A stretch of 64,000 bases of DNA, from assembly GCA_024405215.1 (NCBI GenBank), contig JAKSPB010000005.1, positions 31,665 through 95,664 on the forward strand, in the 5' to 3' direction. The stretch is from Lentisphaeria bacterium. GTDB lineage: Bacteria > Verrucomicrobiota > Lentisphaeria > Oligosphaerales > Oligosphaeraceae. A program made the translations under genes and the position numbers. Shown here piece by piece: positions 60,077-64,000 of this stretch (within the stretch, counting starts at the first letter, position 1; every line of letters begins with the position of its first letter). The notes under the pieces were generated by a model, which did not search any database, was not told the DNA's origin, and worked only from the letters and a program-made list of their open reading frames with translations.

Positions 60077-63000
60077 CTGCTTTTCTTCAGAATCTTGTCC
60101 TCAATGCCAATGGGATTTCCCGAATTGCCCTTTTCATTTTCAATATTGCCGTCATATTTTTCCATGGCCGTCATGATATCGCCGACAAGACTACGCGCCT
60201 GTTTGATTCGATCATTGATGCGTTTCTGCGAAGCCTGTGGAAGATCAAGAATTCCATCTTTCAGACTATTCCAATGATTTTCCATTGAAACAATGCCCTC
60301 CCGCAGCGATTTCCTTTGGGCACTGATATCGTCAACTTGCTGAATGAATCCATTCTGGAAAAGCTCTAGGGCTTCATTCTGCACATCCCCCATCTCCTGG
60401 TTATAGAAATCTAATCTCAAGGCATAGTTGAATTTGTTTATGGAATCCTTGAAATTATCTATGTATGCCTGCAATGTCCATGTTTCGGCATTTTGCATAC
60501 CATATCCAATATTCATGGCATGCAGACGCAAACTTTTCCAGGAATCGCGTATGTCATTGTATTCTCCCCAATATTGACTAGATTCACTTCTATTCATATT
60601 ACCCTCCCTGAGCGCGCGTCTCAATCCGCTTTCGTCAGACAGGAATCTTTTCAATGTATTTAAGGGTTTGATTTTCCGCATGTCATCCAAGACGGTGCGT
60701 TGGTGGGCATTCCTGAATTGAGCAATCGATTCGGAGGTGTTCAGGGAATCATCGTAAAGCTGCTGGTATCTCATTGAACTGATGGCATCCGACAGTTTCT
60801 CCATCGCCACTTTGGCGTCCTGGTATACGCTGACAGGCGATGACGCATTCGCATCGGCAAGCAGCCGCATCTTGTCCTCCATCTCAGTGAACAGCTTCTG
60901 CAAGGCATCTTTTTGCTTGTCTGAAAGGTCGATATGAGACTTGTCGAGAGCATTCTGCAACCCATTCCACGAGAAGCTTCGCAGAGAATTCCGGAGCTGT
61001 GCAACATCCATCTCGGACGCTTGCGCCTGATCGGCAATGCGCACATCCTGCTGCAATGCGTCCATAGGCTCAAACCGCACGTCAAACTGTTCCCGCTTGT
61101 GTTCTATCGCAGCCTTCTGGAAGTCATCATCCATGCAAATATATGCCAAGTCACGGAAGAACAGATCGTTGTCATAGTATTGCTCGCAGAATTTTTCGCT
61201 GGCGAAATCGGCATCACTTCCAGGCACCATGGAATCCGTTGGCACTGATATGCAGTTGTTGTACATATCAAACTGGACATTCTCATCATACCATTGCGCT
61301 TTGCTTAAGACTTTTCCTTCTTTCTTGTATTGTTCGGCAAGCTTGATCATATCATCAAGACGCGTGACAAAACATTGTTTGGCCTCTGCCGTTATATCGA
61401 CAGGCAGGCTAGCCATCAATTCATTCCGCACGGCATCGTTGTTTTTCAATGCGATGATATGGTTATAGCAGTCCTCATCCATGTAATCCGGAATCTTGAA
61501 GGACTGGTAACCTAAAACACGTGCAACAACAGCCCGTTCCTTGGTCGTCAATTTCGGTAGGTTGAACGTCACTGAACCATCTTCATTCTCCTTTGCAGCA
61601 CCTTTTTCCACCAATTCGGATATGAACGTTTCTGTGTCGACGCCTATTCTCATATCAGCAAGGACGCCAGGCAACTGATTTCCCTTCAACACCTTATGCA
61701 TCTTAATATCATAGAGGCCCGGTCTGTTGGCCGTAAAGCTCAAGTCGTTGTCAAAGGCAGTGATTTTGACATTCTGCACACCGAATTGATTATCGGCAGA
61801 GTCATTGCTGATGTCCACAAAGTAATTACGCGAGTGGCGGTCTACCTGATCAGTCAGCAGATCAATCAACTGCATCGTGCTGGTCTGCCTCATGACTTCT
61901 CCGCGCACTTCGCATTGCGTCTTTTTGTCTGCATTTTTTGGGAAGACAACGTTTTCAGGCGCGCTTCCAGTCGCCTTGTCCATAAACATGCCATAGACAC
62001 CATTCAACATTCCGACGTTTGTTTTCACATACAGACTCTCATTCGATATCATGTTCGCGCATTTTTCAGTCGCGATATTCAAATGGGCAAGCTGCTGGCT
62101 TGAAAGACCAATGACTCCCGTCTGGGCCCTGTGAATGGTGTCAAGATATCCGCTGTCTTCATCCTTGAACACCTTCTCGACGATTTTGCCGGATTTTTCA
62201 TCCATGAAAGAACAAAGTTTTACAGAGTTGAACTGGCCATTTCCAAGACTATTCGGTGAGTTGACCAGATTTGAATCGTCACAGACCGAATCGATCATAT
62301 CCAAAGTCGCGCCATGCAACTGCGCTTCTATGATTGTTGACAATGGCGCATTGTTCTTCATCGCCTTTGCGAATATTTCGCCAGTCCGATATTGTTCGCT
62401 GTGTGCCTGGTAGTTCCTGATTCTGTCAATGGTTCCGAGCAGTTTCGTGCAGAAATATGCCTCATGGTTATTGTTCCTTCCGACTAGGGAATTATCGATA
62501 AATCCTCTATCATCATATCCCGAATTATGTAGCGTGAGTTCAAACATCAGAACCGAATCCATGAATTCCACTGCATTCTGATAATCCTGCAGGTCCAAGC
62601 CACTGGTCTCTAGCAGTCCGCCTTTTACAAATGAGCGACTCTCCTTGTACGTCTTTATTTCCCTGCATAATTCATCGAATTTATTTCGTTCGTCATCACA
62701 GGCTGTACTGTTTGCCAGATCAAAAGTTTCCTGAATGATTCCCTTTATCTTGTCAATGTCCTCTGATGAATTGTCCAGCACTTTATCCTTTAGGCTGTTG
62801 TATTCATTGGAGAGTTCACCATATCGCACCAGATTGGGAAACATTCTCTTGAATGTATTGTCATTCAGCAATTTCTGCTCATACGCCATCTGGGAGAATA
62901 CTCCTTCCGCAGCCGAAGAGAGAGTCTTCGCAAGAAAATCCTTCCGGAAGAAGTTATGGAACTTCTCAAAGCGATTTGTGGTGTCTTCCAACTTTGCCTT

Positions 63001-64000
63001 CAGCAGAGAAAGCATCTCCTGGTCAAGCACAGCCGTTGTTCCGTCTTTCAAGATTACTTTTTTGCTTGCAATGATTTCAGACAGATCATCATGCAGCGTC
63101 GTCAGTTCTCTTTCTATCGTATTGATTTCATCAAGGTTGTAAACCTTGTCGGAGACTGAGTTTTCTATTTCCTCCAGACGGCTCAGCGGCACGGACAGTC
63201 TTTCAGCATAGCGTTCCACGAGTTCCTTGTAGATAGGCATGTCGGGGACGGATTCGCCAACAAGCTCGGCAAAGGTCTTGGAATCAACGTCATTACCACC
63301 TTCCGCATGATGGCCTACACCGCCATTCCCCTTGGTTATGCTTTCAAATACGGTGCGAATTTCAAGGGCGCGCATTTCGCAACTGTCGGCTATCTCCTCC
63401 AATTGCGTGGAAAATCTTCTGGAATTGAAAGCCTCGATGAAATCGCTGGTATCTTGCACTACCTTGCTTAATTTGTCAGCCAAAGATTCAAGCTTGAGCT
63501 TCACATCTGTAGCAATGGTCTCAGGGACCTCTGAGCGAAGTTTACCAGCAAGAGAAACGATACTCTCCAACGGCCATTCATAATTCTTGATATATCCACC
63601 CTTGCCATTTTTTATATCCGAAACTGCGTTTTCAATCCAATCCAGAAAACCATTCTTCTTTTCGCACTCTGCAAGAACGGATTTAAAGAATTCGTTGTCA
63701 GATTTATGTTCCGTTGCAATTTCCTTAATGTCCGACAATATGTTCTGCAGGGAATGAGTATTAGCCTTTTCATTCCCCTGGATTTCCCTATTGGCTTGGG
63801 TGCCAATAGGTCTAGAATCCATCATTTCCAAGGGATTGTTCATCGTCTCGAAAACGGTTCTGGGATCCGTCTTGCCCGTAGGGTTGAACATCGTGCTGAC
63901 GCCGTCGTTCCGGCCGCCAATGCTTCTGGGGCCCGTCTTGCCCGCAGGGTTGAACATCGTGCTGACGCCGTCGTTCCGGCCGCCAATGCTTCTGGGGCCC
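60061..64000 (-). CDS. Giant helical protein with N-terminal repeats and a kinase-like domain (5' end outside window)
   Basis: At least 1313 residues; the frame is open to the window edge, so the true start is probably outside. The N-terminal part has tandem 22-residue repeats (MFNPAGKTGPRSIGGRNDGV plus ST). Two long helical regions flank a domain at about residues 560-760, numbered from the ATG at 63957: K595 in GKIVEKVFKD, D706-R-H-S-R-N711 (D-x4-N, close to the DRHxxN of PI3/PI4-kinase-like enzymes) and D-N-D at 736-738 in TAFDNDLSF. The segment before it (TIIEAQLHGATLDMIDSVC, then DDSN) aligns with the other giant protein, so the two are distant paralogues. No signal peptide is visible in the part seen. 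Confidence 0.85.
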   Translation of the reverse strand, partial: GPRSIGGRNDGVSTMFNPAGKTGPRSIGGRNDGVSTMFNPTGKTDPRTVFETMNNPLEMMDSRPIGTQANREIQGNEKANTHSLQNILSDIKEIATEHKSDNEFFKSVLAECEKKNGFLDWIENAVSDIKNGKGGYIKNYEWPLESIVSLAGKLRSEVPETIATDVKLKLESLADKLSKVVQDTSDFIEAFNSRRFSTQLEEIADSCEMRALEIRTVFESITKGNGGVGHHAEGGNDVDSKTFAELVGESVPDMPIYKELVERYAERLSVPLSRLEEIENSVSDKVYNLDEINTIERELTTLHDDLSEIIASKKVILKDGTTAVLDQEMLSLLKAKLEDTTNRFEKFHNFFRKDFLAKTLSSAAEGVFSQMAYEQKLLNDNTFKRMFPNLVRYGELSNEYNSLKDKVLDNSSEDIDKIKGIIQETFDLANSTACDDERNKFDELCREIKTYKESRSFVKGGLLETSGLDLQDYQNAVEFMDSVLMFELTLHNSGYDDRGFIDNSLVGRNNNHEAYFCTKLLGTIDRIRNYQAHSEQYRTGEIFAKAMKNNAPLSTIIEAQLHGATLDMIDSVCDDSNLVNSPNSLGNGQFNSVKLCSFMDEKSGKIVEKVFKDEDSGYLDTIHRAQTGVIGLSSQQLAHLNIATEKCANMISNESLYVKTNVGMLNGVYGMFMDKATGSAPENVVFPKNADKKTQCEVRGEVMRQTSTMQLIDLLTDQVDRHSRNYFVDISNDSADNQFGVQNVKITAFDNDLSFTANRPGLYDIKMHKVLKGNQLPGVLADMRIGVDTETFISELVEKGAAKENEDGSVTFNLPKLTTKERAVVARVLGYQSFKIPDYMDEDCYNHIIALKNNDAVRNELMASLPVDITAEAKQCFVTRLDDMIKLAEQYKKEGKVLSKAQWYDENVQFDMYNNCISVPTDSMVPGSDADFASEKFCEQYYDNDLFFRDLAYICMDDDFQKAAIEHKREQFDVRFEPMDALQQDVRIADQAQASEMDVAQLRNSLRSFSWNGLQNALDKSHIDLSDKQKDALQKLFTEMEDKMRLLADANASSPVSVYQDAKVAMEKLSDAISSMRYQQLYDDSLNTSESIAQFRNAHQRTVLDDMRKIKPLNTLKRFLSDESGLRRALREGNMNRSESSQYWGEYNDIRDSWKSLRLHAMNIGYGMQNAETWTLQAYIDNFKDSINKFNYALRLDFYNQEMGDVQNEALELFQNGFIQQVDDISAQRKSLREGIVSMENHWNSLKDGILDLPQASQKRINDRIKQARSLVGDIMTAMEKYDGNIENEKGNSGNPIGIEDKILKKSRCLTR
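63832..64000 (-). repeat. 66-base tandem repeats running out of the window
   Basis: The unit, 22 codons long, appears as two nearly identical copies at the edge plus a diverged one (TGKTDPRTVFE) on the inner side. All are in frame with the giant gene. The outer copy is cut by the window boundary, so the copy number is unknown. Confidence 0.85.

Noticed and set aside
56051..64000. Phage tail tape-measure or myosin-like surface protein
   Set aside because: No phage genes flank the pair, no membrane helices or signal peptide are visible, and the shared D-x4-N plus D-N-D domain does not fit a tape measure.
63832..64000. CRISPR array at the window edge
   Set aside because: The repeats are contiguous, in frame and without variable spacers.

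Overview
The window looks like a chromosomal segment of a Gram-negative member of the PVC superphylum, most likely Lentisphaerae (Victivallales-like) from a gut or similar habitat. This is inferred from protein style, not from a marker gene. The evidence is: two pseudopilins with the very conserved '[19 protein letters not shown]' N-terminus followed by a short globular domain; several very large secreted carbohydrate-active proteins without SusC/SusD partners; a DUF4091 glycosidase; tandem sialate O-acetylesterases; and an outer-membrane/heptose toolkit (LptD, GmhA, HldD, heptosyltransferase-like GT9). I see no rRNA, no CRISPR array and no intact insertion sequence.

Layout. 1-9.3 kb (+): a pseudopilin with its own promoter, then a secreted GH123/DUF4091-type glycosidase, a cytoplasmic Asp-box sialidase-like protein, a DapA/NanA-type aldolase, an ATC-hydrolase-like protein coupled to a Cys-rich unknown, and an MFS transporter. 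This reads as a sugar-acid or amino-sugar utilisation locus. 9.6-13.4 kb: accD, a GT9 heptosyltransferase, trmL and dus, separated by repeat elements. 13.7-21.0 kb (-): a second carbohydrate block with two paralogous sialate O-acetylesterases, a DegT-type aminotransferase and a large secreted unknown. 21.2-26.4 kb (+): a tight aromatic amino-acid operon, aroF-tyrA-aroB-aroA then aroC. 26.5-29.6 kb (+): hldD, an EamA transporter and a GT4 glycosyltransferase. 29.7-34.1 kb: a 1004-residue secreted protein and a second pseudopilin. 34.2-45.2 kb (-): an EF-hand protein, xseB/xseA, a secreted unknown, an OppB-type permease coupled to trmO, a low-molecular-weight phosphatase, iorB/iorA, recR, dnaX and an SRP RNA. 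45.4-54.5 kb (-): a secreted WbsX/GH99-like protein, a thioredoxin-fold membrane protein, rdgB, mnmG, tRNA-Leu(GAG), gmhA and lptD. 54.6 kb (+): a rhomboid protease.

The last 8 kb (56.05-64.0 kb, minus strand) is different in character. Two giant, overlapping genes, visibly richer in A+T than the rest, encode proteins of 1341 and at least 1313 residues made mostly of predicted helix. Both carry what I read as a divergent protein/lipid-kinase-like core: a VEK lysine, a D-x4-N catalytic-loop-like motif and a D-N-D motif. The upstream gene enters from outside the window through 66-bp tandem repeats. This pair is the best candidate for an undescribed system.

A second feature is a family of about 170-205 bp intergenic elements, five copies plus one partial, with imperfect terminal inverted repeats. 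It looks like a MITE-type family and is scattered between otherwise ordinary genes.
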